Origin: Pseudomonas sp. MYb118
GTDB lineage: Bacteria > Pseudomonadota > Gammaproteobacteria > Pseudomonadales > Pseudomonadaceae
NCBI RefSeq assembly: GCF_040947875.1
Contig: NZ_JBFRXN010000001.1
Span: 744,001 to 808,000 of the forward strand
Length of the DNA stretch: 64,000 nt
Direction of reading: 5' to 3'
In this document: in pieces, positions 17,001-25,955 of the stretch
Position numbering within the stretch: position 1 is the stretch's first letter
How the letters are laid out: every line of letters begins with the position of its first letter
The notes under the pieces: model-generated
Told to the model about the DNA's origin: nothing
The model's input: the letters and a program-made list of their open reading frames with translations, nothing else
The model's database searches: none
Program-made: the position numbers and the translations under genes

Positions 17001-18152
17001 ATGCTGCGTTCAGCTGTCGCGGAGAAAGACCCTCTGCCAGGCGTTGATGAGAACACCGTCTTTGCGCAAGTGCTGGAAGAAGTACGCCAGCGGCGCGATG
17101 AGTTCGATGCGCTGTCCCATGTGCCACGGGACATGATCGAACGCTTCAAGCAGGTGGGCATCTACCGCGCCGCCACGCCGAAACGCTTCGGTGGCGACGC
17201 CCTGGCGCCGGCGCTGTTCCTGCGCATGATCGAGCGCATCGCCGAGGCCGACGGTTCTGCGGGCTGGGTCGCCAGTTTCGGCAGCGCCGGGGTCTACCTC
17301 GCGGCATTGCCGCCGGAAACCCTGGCTGAACTGTATGCCGACGGCCCGGACCTGGTGTTCGCCGGCGGCCTGTTCCCGCTGCAACCGGCCGAAGCGGTCG
17401 AGGGTGGTTACCAGGTCAACGGCACCTGGAAATTCGCCAGTGGCTGCAAGGGCGCCGACCTGCTCGGCGTCGGCATCGGCGCCGCCGGTGGCAAGCCGCG
17501 CACCGCGGTGCTGCGCCCGGATCAGGTGGACATCATCGAGAACTGGGACGTGGTCGGCCTCAAGGGCACCGGCAGCCATGACCTGCGCGTCACAGACAAG
17601 CGCGTCGACGAGCGCTGGACGTTCATCCGCGGCGGCGCTGCCACCATCGACGAACCGCTGTTCCGCTACCCGTCGATTGCCTACGCCGCCCAGGTGCTGG
17701 CGGTGGTCAACCTCGGCCTGGCCCGCGCCGCCCTCGACGAAGTCAGCCGCATGGCCGCCGGCAGCGGCATCACCGGTGCGCCAAAAATGGCCGACCGCGC
17801 CTACGTACGCATCGAGATCGCCAAGGCCGAAGCCAGCCTCGCCGCCGCCCGCGGCTTCTTCTACAACGCCACCGAGCAGGTGTGGAATTCGATCCTGGCA
17901 GGCTTACCGGTCACCGCCGAACAGACCAGCCTGCTGCGCCTGTCCGCCATTCACGTGTCCCAGGCCGGTGCGGCCGTGGTGCAGAGCGCCTACAGCCTGG
18001 CCGGGACCACCGCCATTTACCTGCACCATCCGCTGCAGCGTTACCTGCGCGATTCGATGGTGGTCACCCAGCACGCCTTTCTCAGTGAAGGCCTGTACGA
18101 CGGCGCCGGTTCCGTGCTGCTCGGCGTATCGCCATTCCCTGGCTACATCTGA
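17001..18152 (+). CDS. iacA: Indole-3-acetate monooxygenase, acyl-CoA-dehydrogenase-like flavoprotein (IacA)
   Basis: 383 residues with the acyl-CoA dehydrogenase / HpaB-HsaA group D flavin monooxygenase fold: an N-terminal helical part (VPRDMIERFKQVGIYRAATPKRFGG), a middle beta domain (GTWKFASGC, VGLKGTGSHD) and C-terminal helices (AIYLHHPLQRYLRD). IacA uses reduced flavin, supplied by IacG, to hydroxylate IAA at the indole ring as the first step of its degradation. It is the first gene of a close-packed set iacA-B-I-H-C-D-E whose content matches the known iac clusters of P. putida 1290 and Burkholderiales. The gene set as a whole, rather than this protein alone, makes the assignment firm. 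Confidence 0.88.
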   Translation: MLRSAVAEKDPLPGVDENTVFAQVLEEVRQRRDEFDALSHVPRDMIERFKQVGIYRAATPKRFGGDALAPALFLRMIERIAEADGSAGWVASFGSAGVYLAALPPETLAELYADGPDLVFAGGLFPLQPAEAVEGGYQVNGTWKFASGCKGADLLGVGIGAAGGKPRTAVLRPDQVDIIENWDVVGLKGTGSHDLRVTDKRVDERWTFIRGGAATIDEPLFRYPSIAYAAQVLAVVNLGLARAALDEVSRMAAGSGITGAPKMADRAYVRIEIAKAEASLAAARGFFYNATEQVWNSILAGLPVTAEQTSLLRLSAIHVSQAGAAVVQSAYSLAGTTAIYLHHPLQRYLRDSMVVTQHAFLSEGLYDGAGSVLLGVSPFPGYI

Positions 18153-18175
18153 ACCCTCTCTTAAAGGATCGAACC

Positions 18176-18547
18176 ATGTCCCAGACTACCCAGGAACCGT
18201 TGCGCGTCGTTTTTTGCATCGGCATCACCCAGAACTTCTTCGACCTGCCCACCGGCGAAGGCCTGAGCGTGTGGAAAGGCTTCAGCCAGATGATGGCCTC
18301 GCTCGGCGCCATGCCCGGCATCAATGTACTCGGCGCGATGGACGATGACCGGCTGATGGTCGGCCCGTCCACCACCTCGCCCTGGACCGTGTACATCATG
18401 GCCGACGTCGACTGCCACCAGTCGGTGATCGACGCCTGCAACCTGTTCCGTACCACCCCGGTGAACGAATACAGCCTGTGGCGCTACGCCAAGGTCGAAG
18501 CGCGCATCGGTCGCCCGCTGACCATTCCCGACGCGGCCAAGGTGTAA
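18176..18547 (+). CDS. iacB: IacB-like conserved protein of IAA degradation
   Basis: 123 residues, soluble, no signal peptide and no recognised catalytic motif. The fold looks like a small alpha/beta (possibly ferredoxin-like) protein. Its position directly after iacA (23 bases) and before the SnoaL-like iacI gene (3 bases) is the known place and size of iacB. IacB is required or accessory in IAA breakdown, but its reaction was unclear to the best of my knowledge. The name is from context plus size, not from a motif. Confidence 0.75.
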   Translation: MSQTTQEPLRVVFCIGITQNFFDLPTGEGLSVWKGFSQMMASLGAMPGINVLGAMDDDRLMVGPSTTSPWTVYIMADVDCHQSVIDACNLFRTTPVNEYSLWRYAKVEARIGRPLTIPDAAKV

Positions 18548-18550
18548 GTC

Positions 18551-19021
18551 ATGGACCAGGTCTTGCTCCAGCGTCTGGCGACGCTCGAAGGGGAAAGTGC
18601 GGTGCGCCGTCTGATGGCGCGCTACATGGACCTGTGCGATGTGCCCAGGGCGCCCACCCGCGTGAGCGATCTGGCGGCGCTGTTCTGCCTCGATGCGATC
18701 TGGGAAGGCGTCGGCAGCCAGACCGCGCAGACCTTCGGCCAGCATCACGGCCGGGACGCGGTGGCGGCGTTCGTTGGCGGTTACCTGCCGCCCTCGGATC
18801 ATTTCCAGCTGAACCTGCATTACCTCACCAGTGAGTCGATCCAGGTCGACGGCCAGGCGGCGCAGGGGCACTGGATCATGCAGCAGATTTCCACCTACGC
18901 CGACGGGCGCAGCGAGTTGTTCGGCACGCGGCTGAACATCGACTTTCGCTGCGTCGAGGGCACCTGGCTGATCGCGCATTTTCGCACCCAGCGCCTGTTC
19001 AATCAGGAACTCAATACATGA
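18551..19021 (+). CDS. iacI: SnoaL/NTF2-like protein of IAA degradation (IacI)
   Basis: 156 residues with the NTF2-like cone fold typical of SnoaL proteins: an N-terminal helix (ESAVRRLMARYMDLCD), the LAALFCLDAIWEG strand-turn, FVGGYLPP and the C-terminal strands up to WLIAHFRTQR. These proteins catalyse isomerisation or hydration, or bind small aromatic intermediates. It overlaps the amidase gene by ATGA. Every described iac cluster has such a gene (iacI). The exact step is not established from sequence. Confidence 0.8.
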   Translation: MDQVLLQRLATLEGESAVRRLMARYMDLCDVPRAPTRVSDLAALFCLDAIWEGVGSQTAQTFGQHHGRDAVAAFVGGYLPPSDHFQLNLHYLTSESIQVDGQAAQGHWIMQQISTYADGRSELFGTRLNIDFRCVEGTWLIAHFRTQRLFNQELNT

Positions 19022-20139
19022 GCACCTTCATCAGCCAATTCCTTCTCGGCGGCAACGGCAAGCGCGTGGCCATCAAGGACTCCATCGACATCGCCGGTCA
19101 CCCGACCCGTTCCGGCAGCCGCGCCTTTGCCGAGGTTGCACCGGCGGCGCAGCACGCCGAAGTAGTCGAGGCGATCCTTGCGGCAGGCTGGCAGATCGTC
19201 GGCAAGACCAACCTGCACGAACTGGCCTTTGGTGTCACCGGCATCAACGACTGGACCGGCACGCCGATCAACCCGCAGGCGCCGGACCGGGTACCAGGCG
19301 GTTCTTCCAGCGGTTCGGCGGCGGCCGTAGCGGCGGGCCTGGCAGACATCGCCATCGGCACCGACACCGGTGGCTCGGTGCGCGTACCGGCGGCCTGCTG
19401 CGGCATCGCCGGGCTCAAGCCGACCTACGGCCGCGTCAGCCGTGTGGGCGCGCATCCGCTGCAATCGAGCCTCGATTGCGTCGGCCCGTTCGCCCGCACC
19501 ATGGACGACCTGATCGCCGCCATGCAGGTGATCTGTCCCGGTTTCGAAACCCAGGGCGTGCCTGCTGAGGGGGCCCGGGTCGGCTTCATCGAAGTCGACT
19601 GCGACGCCCACCTGCAAGCCAGCCTCGGCGCTGCCGCTGATCGCGCAGGTTGGCACCGCAGCTCGCTGTTCCTCAGTGAATTCGAAGCGGCCTTCGCCGC
19701 CGGCCTCACGGTGATCAACTTCGAAAACTGGGCCGCGTTGGGCCACCTGACCGGCCAGGGCCTGATCGGCGCGGATGTCGAGCAGCGCCTGCTGGCCGCC
19801 AGTCGCACCACGGCGGCAGACCTGGCGCAAGCGGAAAAAGTCCGTGCGCGCTTCACCCAGCAGGTGGACGCCGCGCTGGAAAACTTCGACGTGCTGCTGT
19901 TGCCCACGCTGCCAAGCCTGCCGCCGACGCTGGTCGAGGCGCGCAGCGCGAGCAAGGCGGTGGCCGAGATGACGCCGCTGGTACGGCCTTTCAACCTGAG
20001 CGGTCACCCGGCGCTGTCGGTGCCGGTGGAACTCGATTGTGGCGGGCTGAAGGTCGGCCTGCAGATCGTCGGCCGCAAGGGTGCGGACGAACAGGTCTGC
20101 GCCTTCGGTGCGCAGTTGCAACAACGCCTGGCGGGTTAG
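19018..20139 (+). CDS. iacH: Amidase-signature family hydrolase (IacH)
   Basis: 373 residues, somewhat short for an amidase-signature enzyme but with the full catalytic Ser-cisSer-Lys set: K20 (VAIKDSID), the GGSSSGSAAAVAAG segment (94-107) and nucleophile S120 in GTDTGGSVRVPA. It would hydrolyse an amide in or beside the IAA pathway, for example an indole-ring-opened lactam or IAA-amide; iacH is a constant member of iac loci. It is coupled to iacI by a four-base overlap and followed by iacC after 44 bases. Confidence 0.85.
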   Translation: MSTFISQFLLGGNGKRVAIKDSIDIAGHPTRSGSRAFAEVAPAAQHAEVVEAILAAGWQIVGKTNLHELAFGVTGINDWTGTPINPQAPDRVPGGSSSGSAAAVAAGLADIAIGTDTGGSVRVPAACCGIAGLKPTYGRVSRVGAHPLQSSLDCVGPFARTMDDLIAAMQVICPGFETQGVPAEGARVGFIEVDCDAHLQASLGAAADRAGWHRSSLFLSEFEAAFAAGLTVINFENWAALGHLTGQGLIGADVEQRLLAASRTTAADLAQAEKVRARFTQQVDAALENFDVLLLPTLPSLPPTLVEARSASKAVAEMTPLVRPFNLSGHPALSVPVELDCGGLKVGLQIVGRKGADEQVCAFGAQLQQRLAG

Positions 20140-20183
20140 CTCGCGCCTGAAAACAATCATAAGAACGCCATGAGGAGAACCGC

Positions 20184-21467
20184 ATGAGCACGCATGACTA
20201 CCGGCTGATCGCATCGACGAAAAGCCCCGAAGACCTGGTCCAGCCTGACCGCGTCGACGTCTCGCTGTACAACGATCCGGCGCTGTTCGAAGCCGAACTG
20301 GAAAAAATTTTCTACCGCACCTGGGTGTGGGTGGCGCACGAAAGCGAAGTGCGCAACAGCGGCGACTTCAAGACCGCCACCATCGGCCGCCGGCCGGTGA
20401 TCGTGGTGCGCGACAAGAAGAACACCATCAACGTGCTGGAAAACCGTTGCCGCCACCGTGGCGCCACCGTGTGCGAAAAGCACAAGGGCAACGCCACCGG
20501 TTTCACCTGCCCCTACCACAGCTGGTCGTACGGCCTGGATGGCAAGCTGCGCGCGCTGCCTTACCCGGACGGCTATGAAGGCATCCTGGAAAAGTCCGAG
20601 CTGCCGCTGACCAGCCTGCGCGTGGAAAGCTACGCCGGCATGATCTTCGCCAGCTACAACGATGAGATCGAACCGCTGGAAGACTTCCTCGGCGGCGCCA
20701 AGCACTGGATGGACCTGTTCATGAAGCAGGGCGCCGGTTACCCGATCAAGACCCAGGGCGAACACAAGTTCAGCTTCAAGGGCAACTGGAAAATCCAGCT
20801 GGAAAACACCACTGACGGTTACCACTTCCCGATCGTGCACAAGTCGTTCATGTCGTCGGTGGATGAAGAAACCTCGGAAATGCTCTCGTTCATGACCGAC
20901 GAACAGGCGGTGACCCACGCCCTGGGTAACGGCCACAGCGTCATGGTCATGGTGCCGGAACACGTCGACCTGGATCACGACGACGGCACCGAGCAATTGC
21001 AGGAACGCTTCGCCCACGTCACCGAGGAACTGTCGAAAAGCATGCCGGCGGAGCAGGTGCGCCGCATCGTGCGCTCGCTGCACGGCGCCGGGTTCAACCT
21101 CAACCTGTTCCCCAACGTGGCCATGTCGATGTCGTTCTTCCGGGTGCTGCGCCCGGTGTCGGTCACCGAAACCGAAATCCGCCACGTGGCCCTGGGCATG
21201 GACGGCGGCCCGGAAATCGCCAACCGCGAGCGCATGCGCATTCACGAGCACTTCCAGGGCCCGTTCGGCTTCGGCAGCCCCGATGACGCCGAGGCCTGGG
21301 ACCGCGTGCAGCGTGGCTCCTACGCCGGCGTCGATGCGCCGATCCTGGTCAACCGTGGCCTGAACCGCGAAATCACCGCTGAAAATGGCGACAAAGTCAG
21401 CCACGCCACCGACGAAGGCGGCATGCGCGGTGCCTACGACATGTGGAAAAGGATGATGAGCCAATGA
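20184..21467 (+). CDS. iacC: Rieske dioxygenase large subunit (IacC)
   Basis: 427 residues. The N-terminal Rieske [2Fe-2S] site is C89-x-H91 ... C109-x-x-H112. The C-terminal catalytic domain has bridging D211 and Fe(II) ligands H214 and H219 in ENTTDGYHFPIVH. It is the alpha subunit of a ring-hydroxylating oxygenase with IacD as beta subunit and IacF as reductase, acting on the oxindole intermediate on the way to catechol. AGGAG precedes the ATG. It overlaps iacD by four bases. Confidence 0.92.
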   Translation: MSTHDYRLIASTKSPEDLVQPDRVDVSLYNDPALFEAELEKIFYRTWVWVAHESEVRNSGDFKTATIGRRPVIVVRDKKNTINVLENRCRHRGATVCEKHKGNATGFTCPYHSWSYGLDGKLRALPYPDGYEGILEKSELPLTSLRVESYAGMIFASYNDEIEPLEDFLGGAKHWMDLFMKQGAGYPIKTQGEHKFSFKGNWKIQLENTTDGYHFPIVHKSFMSSVDEETSEMLSFMTDEQAVTHALGNGHSVMVMVPEHVDLDHDDGTEQLQERFAHVTEELSKSMPAEQVRRIVRSLHGAGFNLNLFPNVAMSMSFFRVLRPVSVTETEIRHVALGMDGGPEIANRERMRIHEHFQGPFGFGSPDDAEAWDRVQRGSYAGVDAPILVNRGLNREITAENGDKVSHATDEGGMRGAYDMWKRMMSQ

Positions 21468-21958
21468 GCAAGCACGACATTTTCAATGGCGGCCCACTGG
21501 CCCAGGCCATCGAATTCATCTGGCGCGAAGCCGAACTGCTGGACCACAAGAACTACGCCGAATGGGCGACCCTGTGGAGCGAGAGCGGCAAGTACATCGT
21601 GCCGATCGACCCGGACACCGAAGACTTCGAGGCCACGCTCAACTACGCCTACGACGACGCGCGCATGCGTGACCTGCGCATCGAACGCCTGACCGCCGGC
21701 TACTCGCCGTCGGCGGTGGACGCGGCGAAAACCATCCGCACCGTCTCGCGTTTTCGCCTGGTGGAAGCGGCGGGCGACATCGTCGAAGTCAACTCGGCGC
21801 AGTTGCTCTACGCCTACAAGCGCGGCGTGCACACGCCGTTCGTGGCCGACCTCAACCACCGCATTCGCTTCACCGACGGCGTGCCAAGCCTGGAGCGCAA
21901 AGTGGTGCGCCTGATCAACTCCACCGACAGCCTGAGCGCGCTCGGCTTCCTTTTGTGA
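21464..21958 (+). CDS. iacD: Rieske dioxygenase small subunit (IacD)
   Basis: 164 residues from ATG 21464, which overlaps the iacC stop (ATGA) and follows a GGATGATGAG stretch. A longer frame from 21443 would run inside iacC and is unlikely. The sequence has the NTF2-like fold of ring-hydroxylating dioxygenase beta subunits (AIEFIWREAELLDHKNYAEW, then RFRLVEA). It is structural, with no cofactors, and completes the alpha/beta oxygenase. Confidence 0.9.
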   Translation: MSKHDIFNGGPLAQAIEFIWREAELLDHKNYAEWATLWSESGKYIVPIDPDTEDFEATLNYAYDDARMRDLRIERLTAGYSPSAVDAAKTIRTVSRFRLVEAAGDIVEVNSAQLLYAYKRGVHTPFVADLNHRIRFTDGVPSLERKVVRLINSTDSLSALGFLL

Positions 21959-21968
21959 GGGCAGGGAC

Positions 21969-22709
21969 ATGTATCGAGTAGCCCTTGTCACAGGTGCCTC
22001 GCGGGGCCTGGGCGAATGCATCGCCCGGCGCCTGCATGCGGCGGGTTATCGCGTCGCCCTGGCCGACGTGCAGATCAACGGCGTGCAGCGCCTGGCCCTG
22101 GAGCTGGACAGCAGCGGCACCAGCGCCGTGGCCATCGAATTGGACGTGCGCAGCAAAGACGATTTCATCCGCGCGCGGGACCTGCTGACTGAGCGCTGGG
22201 GCGGCACCGACATCCTGGTGAACAACGCCGGGGTGTCGAAAGTCGCGGCGCTGATGGACATCACGCCGGAAGAATTCGACGAGTCGATGGCGATCAACCT
22301 GCGCGGCACCTTCGTCGCCTGCCAGGTGTTCGGCGCGCATTTTGCCGAGCGCGGCTTTGGCCGCATCGTCAACATCGCCTCGCTCGCCGGGCAGAACGGC
22401 GGCACCGCCACCGGCGCGCACTACGCGGCGGCCAAGGGCGGTGTGGCCACGCTGACCAAGGTGTTCGCCCGCGAACTGGCGCCACGCGGGGTCACGGTCA
22501 ACAGCATCTCGCCGGGCCCGCTGGACTTGCCGGTGGTGCGCGAAACCGTGGCGCCGGAGCGTCTGGAGCAGATCCTCAAGATGATCCCGGCGGGCACCCT
22601 GGGCGACCCGATGTATGTCGCCGACAGCGTGCTGCTGCTGATTGCCGATCACGCCACCTCGGTGACGGGCGCGTGTCTGGACATCAATGGTGGTTTGTTC
22701 ATGCGTTGA
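21969..22709 (+). CDS. iacE: Short-chain dehydrogenase/reductase (IacE)
   Basis: 246 residues, classical SDR. The NAD(P)-binding TGASRGLG is at 8-15, NNAG at 85-88 and the catalytic triad is S138, Y152, K156 (HYAAAK). In the iac pathway IacE acts early, on the hydroxylated indole product of IacA. It lies 10 bases after iacD. A REP pair separates it from iacF, which is otherwise in line on the same strand. Confidence 0.9.
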   Translation: MYRVALVTGASRGLGECIARRLHAAGYRVALADVQINGVQRLALELDSSGTSAVAIELDVRSKDDFIRARDLLTERWGGTDILVNNAGVSKVAALMDITPEEFDESMAINLRGTFVACQVFGAHFAERGFGRIVNIASLAGQNGGTATGAHYAAAKGGVATLTKVFARELAPRGVTVNSISPGPLDLPVVRETVAPERLEQILKMIPAGTLGDPMYVADSVLLLIADHATSVTGACLDINGGLFMR

Positions 22710-22731
22710 TCGAAACACCCCCATCCCCTTT

Positions 22732-22821
22732 GTGTGGGAGCGAGCCTGCTCGCGATGCGGTGTATCAATCACCGTTGATGTCGACTGGCATACCGCATCG
22801 CGAGCAGGCTCGCTCCCACAG
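22732..22821. repeat. REP pair between iacE and iacF
   Basis: A head-to-head pair of TGTGGGAGCGAGCCTGCTCG-type REPs with a ~30-base loop, set inside what should be one operon. Most likely it affects mRNA decay or read-through to iacF. Confidence 0.9.
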
Positions 22822-22883
22822 GAATCAGGCATTCCACCCGGGGGCGGGCATTCCAACAAAAACAACATGATTCAGGTGATGCA

Positions 22884-23831
22884 ATGATGAAGGTGAAGAT
22901 CGAAAGGATCGTCGACGAAGCGCTGGATATCCGTTCCTTTCGCCTCGTGCGCAGTGACGGCCAGCCGCTCGACACCTATGAGCCGGGTGCCCACGTCGAC
23001 CTGACCGGGCCGACCGGGGTGACCCGTCAGTATTCGCTGTGCAGCCCGCCCCAGGACCGCCGTGCGTACCTGGTGGCGGTAAAGAAAGAGGCGCAGTCCC
23101 GTGGCGGTTCGGCGGCGTTGCACGAAGTGCAGGAGGGCACCGAGCTGGAAATGGGCGCGCCGCGCAACCTGTTCCGCCTCGACGCCGAGGCGAGCGAGCA
23201 TGTGCTGTGCGCCGCCGGCATCGGCGTCACGCCGCTGCTGAGCATGGCCTATCGGCTGGCAGAGACCGGCCAGCCGTGGCGTCTGCACTATTTCGCCCGT
23301 TCGCCGCAGTACGCCGCGTTTTCCGCGCTGCTGGCCGAGACGTTCGCCGGGCATGTGCAGTTTCACTACGGCGTCGAACCGGCGGACATGGACGCCGTGC
23401 TGACGCAATGCCTTGAGCAGGCCGGCAGCGCTGCCCATGTGTATACCTGCGGCCCGGCGCCGTTCATGAACAAGGTGGTGGAAGTGGCCTCGCGCAGCCG
23501 TGGTGATGAGGCCATCCACCTGGAGCACTTCCAGGCCGACCCGGCCGCGAACGCCGGCCCCAGCGGCGGTTTCGAAGTCGAGCTGGCCAGTTCCGGCGTG
23601 GTCCTGCAGGTGCCGGCCAATACCTCGCTGGTGGACGTGTTGCAGGCCCATGGCTGCGACATCGACACCGAATGCCGTGAAGGCATCTGCGGCACCTGCG
23701 TCGTCGAGGTGCTCGACGGCGTGCCGGAGCACCGCGACAACTGCCTGTCGAACAAGGAAAAGGCTTCCAACAAGCAGATCTGCGCCTGCGTGTCCCGTGC
23801 GCTTTCCGCTCGTCTGGTATTGGACATCTGA
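22884..23831 (+). CDS. iacF: Dioxygenase reductase, FMN/NAD and plant-type [2Fe-2S] (IacF)
   Basis: 315 residues with phthalate-dioxygenase-reductase order. An N-terminal FAD/FMN-binding barrel (RQYSLCSPP) is followed by an NAD-binding domain (CAAGIGVTPLLSM, YTCGPAPFM) and a C-terminal plant-type [2Fe-2S] ferredoxin domain with Cys residues in ECREGICGTC and the distal DNCLS. It passes electrons from NADH to the IacC Rieske centre. AGGTGA precedes the ATG. It is separated from iacE by 174 bases with a REP pair, so it may have its own promoter. Confidence 0.9.
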   Translation: MMKVKIERIVDEALDIRSFRLVRSDGQPLDTYEPGAHVDLTGPTGVTRQYSLCSPPQDRRAYLVAVKKEAQSRGGSAALHEVQEGTELEMGAPRNLFRLDAEASEHVLCAAGIGVTPLLSMAYRLAETGQPWRLHYFARSPQYAAFSALLAETFAGHVQFHYGVEPADMDAVLTQCLEQAGSAAHVYTCGPAPFMNKVVEVASRSRGDEAIHLEHFQADPAANAGPSGGFEVELASSGVVLQVPANTSLVDVLQAHGCDIDTECREGICGTCVVEVLDGVPEHRDNCLSNKEKASNKQICACVSRALSARLVLDI

Positions 23832-23980
23832 TTCACGGCAGGACTGGAAAGGCAGCGCAGGAGCCTGTTGAATAACGCCCCTGGACTGTCGAAGGAGGCG
23901 ACGGCCAGGGTTGTGACATTTACGAACCGCTCGACGAAGCGGTCGAAAAATAACAATAAAAGACGTGAGGCTTTGCAGTG

Positions 23981-24901
23981 ATGATGACTTCTTCGGCGGT
24001 TCGCAACGAGGCGTTCGAAAGCTGGTTGAACCAGGTCAACCAGGCGTGCGGGCGTTTCGATGCCCGGGCCCTGGACACGGATTTCTATGGCGAGCTGGCG
24101 GAGTATCGCAGCGGCGCGATCAATCTGAGTGTCGTCGACATGGCGCACGTGCACCTGTATCGCACCAGCAGGGACGTCAGCGTCAGCAGTGACGGGCATT
24201 ACTACGCGGTGTTCCAGATGCGCGGCAGTTCGCAGCTGGAGCAGGGCGGCAATCGCGCCCGGCTGGGCACCGGCGACATCGCCCTGATTGATGCCAGTCG
24301 TCCCAGCGACATGACCTATCACGAGGATTCCCGGCAGTTGTCGCTGATCCTGCCGCGCCAGGTGGTCGAGCGCGGTTCGCACTTCAACGCGGTCAACTGC
24401 GCCACGCGCATCGGTGCCAGTTCGCCCCTGGCGACCATGGCCAACAAGCTGGTGCTCGACACCCGCCAGCAGGAAGGCCTGGACATGCAGGAAAGCGAGG
24501 CGGTGCTCGATGCGCTGGTCAGCCTGCTGCTGCCGGGCATCAGCGCCCGCGACAACAGTGGCGACGCCCATGAGCGACAGTTCCGCAAGATCATCGCCTA
24601 CATCGACGACCACCTGGGTACCGAAGAGCTGTGCCCGGAGATGATCGCCCGGGAAGTCGGCATCTCCGTGCGCGGGCTGTACCGGATGTTCTCCAAGCGC
24701 GGCCTGGTGGTGGCGCAATACATCAAGCACCGGCGCCTGGACTTCTGCGCCGAAAACCTGCGCCGCGCGGACGTCGAGCAGAAGCTGTCGGCGCTGTGTT
24801 ATGCCTGGGGGTTCTCGGATTCGAGTTACTTCTCGTCGGCGTTCAAGTCACGCTTTGGCGTATCACCGGGGGCTTATCGCAAGCGGTATAGCCAGGTTTG
24901 A
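23981..24901 (+). CDS. feaR: FeaR-like AraC family activator
   Basis: 306 residues from ATG 23981; GTG 23978 and ATG 23984 are alternatives. Compared from memory with E. coli FeaR, the activator of the phenylethylamine/tyramine genes tynA and feaB, similarity runs the full length: a start like FESWLNQVNQACG, then GDIALIDASRPS, RQFRKIIAYIDD, SVRGLYRMFSKRGLVVAQYI, RRLDFCAENLRRAD and WGFSDSSYFSSAFKSRFG. The two C-terminal helix-turn-helix motifs are intact. It follows iacF by 149 bases on the same strand. Predicted targets are the feaB-type operon and divergent porin at 32.8-36.3 kb, where FeaR-like sites are found. Whether it also acts on iac or aau genes is open; I saw no matching site there. 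Confidence 0.85.
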   Translation: MMTSSAVRNEAFESWLNQVNQACGRFDARALDTDFYGELAEYRSGAINLSVVDMAHVHLYRTSRDVSVSSDGHYYAVFQMRGSSQLEQGGNRARLGTGDIALIDASRPSDMTYHEDSRQLSLILPRQVVERGSHFNAVNCATRIGASSPLATMANKLVLDTRQQEGLDMQESEAVLDALVSLLLPGISARDNSGDAHERQFRKIIAYIDDHLGTEELCPEMIAREVGISVRGLYRMFSKRGLVVAQYIKHRRLDFCAENLRRADVEQKLSALCYAWGFSDSSYFSSAFKSRFGVSPGAYRKRYSQV

Positions 24902-24916
24902 TACTGTCACCATTCC

Positions 24917-25057
24917 TGTAGGAGCGAGCTTGCTCGCGATGGCGGCGTGTCAGTCGATATCAATGGCGCCTGACACACCGCATCGCGAGCAAGCTCGCTC
25001 CTACAGGAGGTGTGTCGTGCACAAATCCGGTGTGGGAGCGAGCCTGCTCGCGATAGG
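24917..25057. repeat. REP pair plus REP singlet
   Basis: A head-to-head pair at 24917-25007 and a single element of the GTGGGAGCGAGCCTGCTCGC type at 25030-25057, between the convergent feaR-like gene and the response regulator gene. Confidence 0.88.
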
Positions 25058-25071
25058 CCGAACGGCCGACC

Positions 25072-25701
25072 TCAATGCCGCACCGGCTCCTCCGCCGGTA
25101 AATGCAACACCTCGCGCACCAGCATGGCGATGCTGGTGACACCCATCTTTTCCTTGATCTTGGTCCGGTGCACATCAACGGTCTTCACGCTGATGTTCAG
25201 CTCGCGGGCGATGACCTTGCTCGCCTTGCCGTCGATCACCAGCATCAGCACCTCGCGTTCGCGCCCGGTCAGCAGGGCCAGTTTGCTTTGCAGGTGCTGG
25301 CGCTGCTCCTGGTCGGCCTGGGCGTGCACGGCGGTCTTCAGCGCGGCCTGGATGCGGTCGATCATCTGTTGCGGGTTGTAGGGCTTCTCGACGAAGTCCA
25401 GGGCGCCGTTCTTCATCGCTGTCACCGACATCGGGATGTCGCCATGGGCCGAGACGAAGATCGTCGGCAGGCTGCTGCCGCGCTGGTTGAGGATTTCCTG
25501 GAGCTGGAAGCCACTGGTTTCCGGCATGCGCACGTCCAGCACCAGGCACGCCGGCTGCCGTGGGTCGTACTGGTTGAGGAACTCTTCGGCACCGGCAAAA
25601 CATTGCGCCTGCACGCTGACCGACTCCAGGAGCCAGGCCAGTGAAGTGCGCAAATCCTTGTCGTCGTCGACGATATAAACAATCGGTTTGCGTGTTTCCA
25701 T
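25072..25701 (-). CDS. FixJ/LuxR-type response regulator
   Basis: About 209 residues from ATG 25701; a GTG at 25713 would add four residues, and neither has a strong ribosome-binding site. The N-terminal receiver domain has an acidic cluster (VDDD), the phospho-acceptor Asp in LVLDVRMP, the TIFVSAHGD segment and the conserved Lys in VEKPYNP. The C-terminal LuxR helix-turn-helix is LTGREREVLMLVIDGKASK onward to VKTVDVHRTKI. It is the natural partner for the PAS kinase at 15187, and both flank the iac genes. It is divergent from iacG by about 250 bases, so it probably controls iacG and the iacA promoter. Confidence 0.85.
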   Translation of the reverse strand: METRKPIVYIVDDDKDLRTSLAWLLESVSVQAQCFAGAEEFLNQYDPRQPACLVLDVRMPETSGFQLQEILNQRGSSLPTIFVSAHGDIPMSVTAMKNGALDFVEKPYNPQQMIDRIQAALKTAVHAQADQEQRQHLQSKLALLTGREREVLMLVIDGKASKVIARELNISVKTVDVHRTKIKEKMGVTSIAMLVREVLHLPAEEPVRH

Positions 25702-25955
25702 CAGGGTTGCCACGAATTTCTAATTATTGTTTTCGCACGCGTGCACGCAGCGGCGGTTGGCGTTCATTGACGCCTGCACGCAGCATAACCACTGCCGCGG
25801 GCCCTGACGATAAAGAAACCACCTAGGCGACTAGCGGAAAGCCCACCTCGGCATGGGGATCGCGAGAATGGTTGCACGCCGCGCCGGGCCTTAGTCTTGT
25901 AGCTAATCCAACGGGCCGCGCAATGACGGCCCCGCACAAGAAAAGGGGCACCGAC

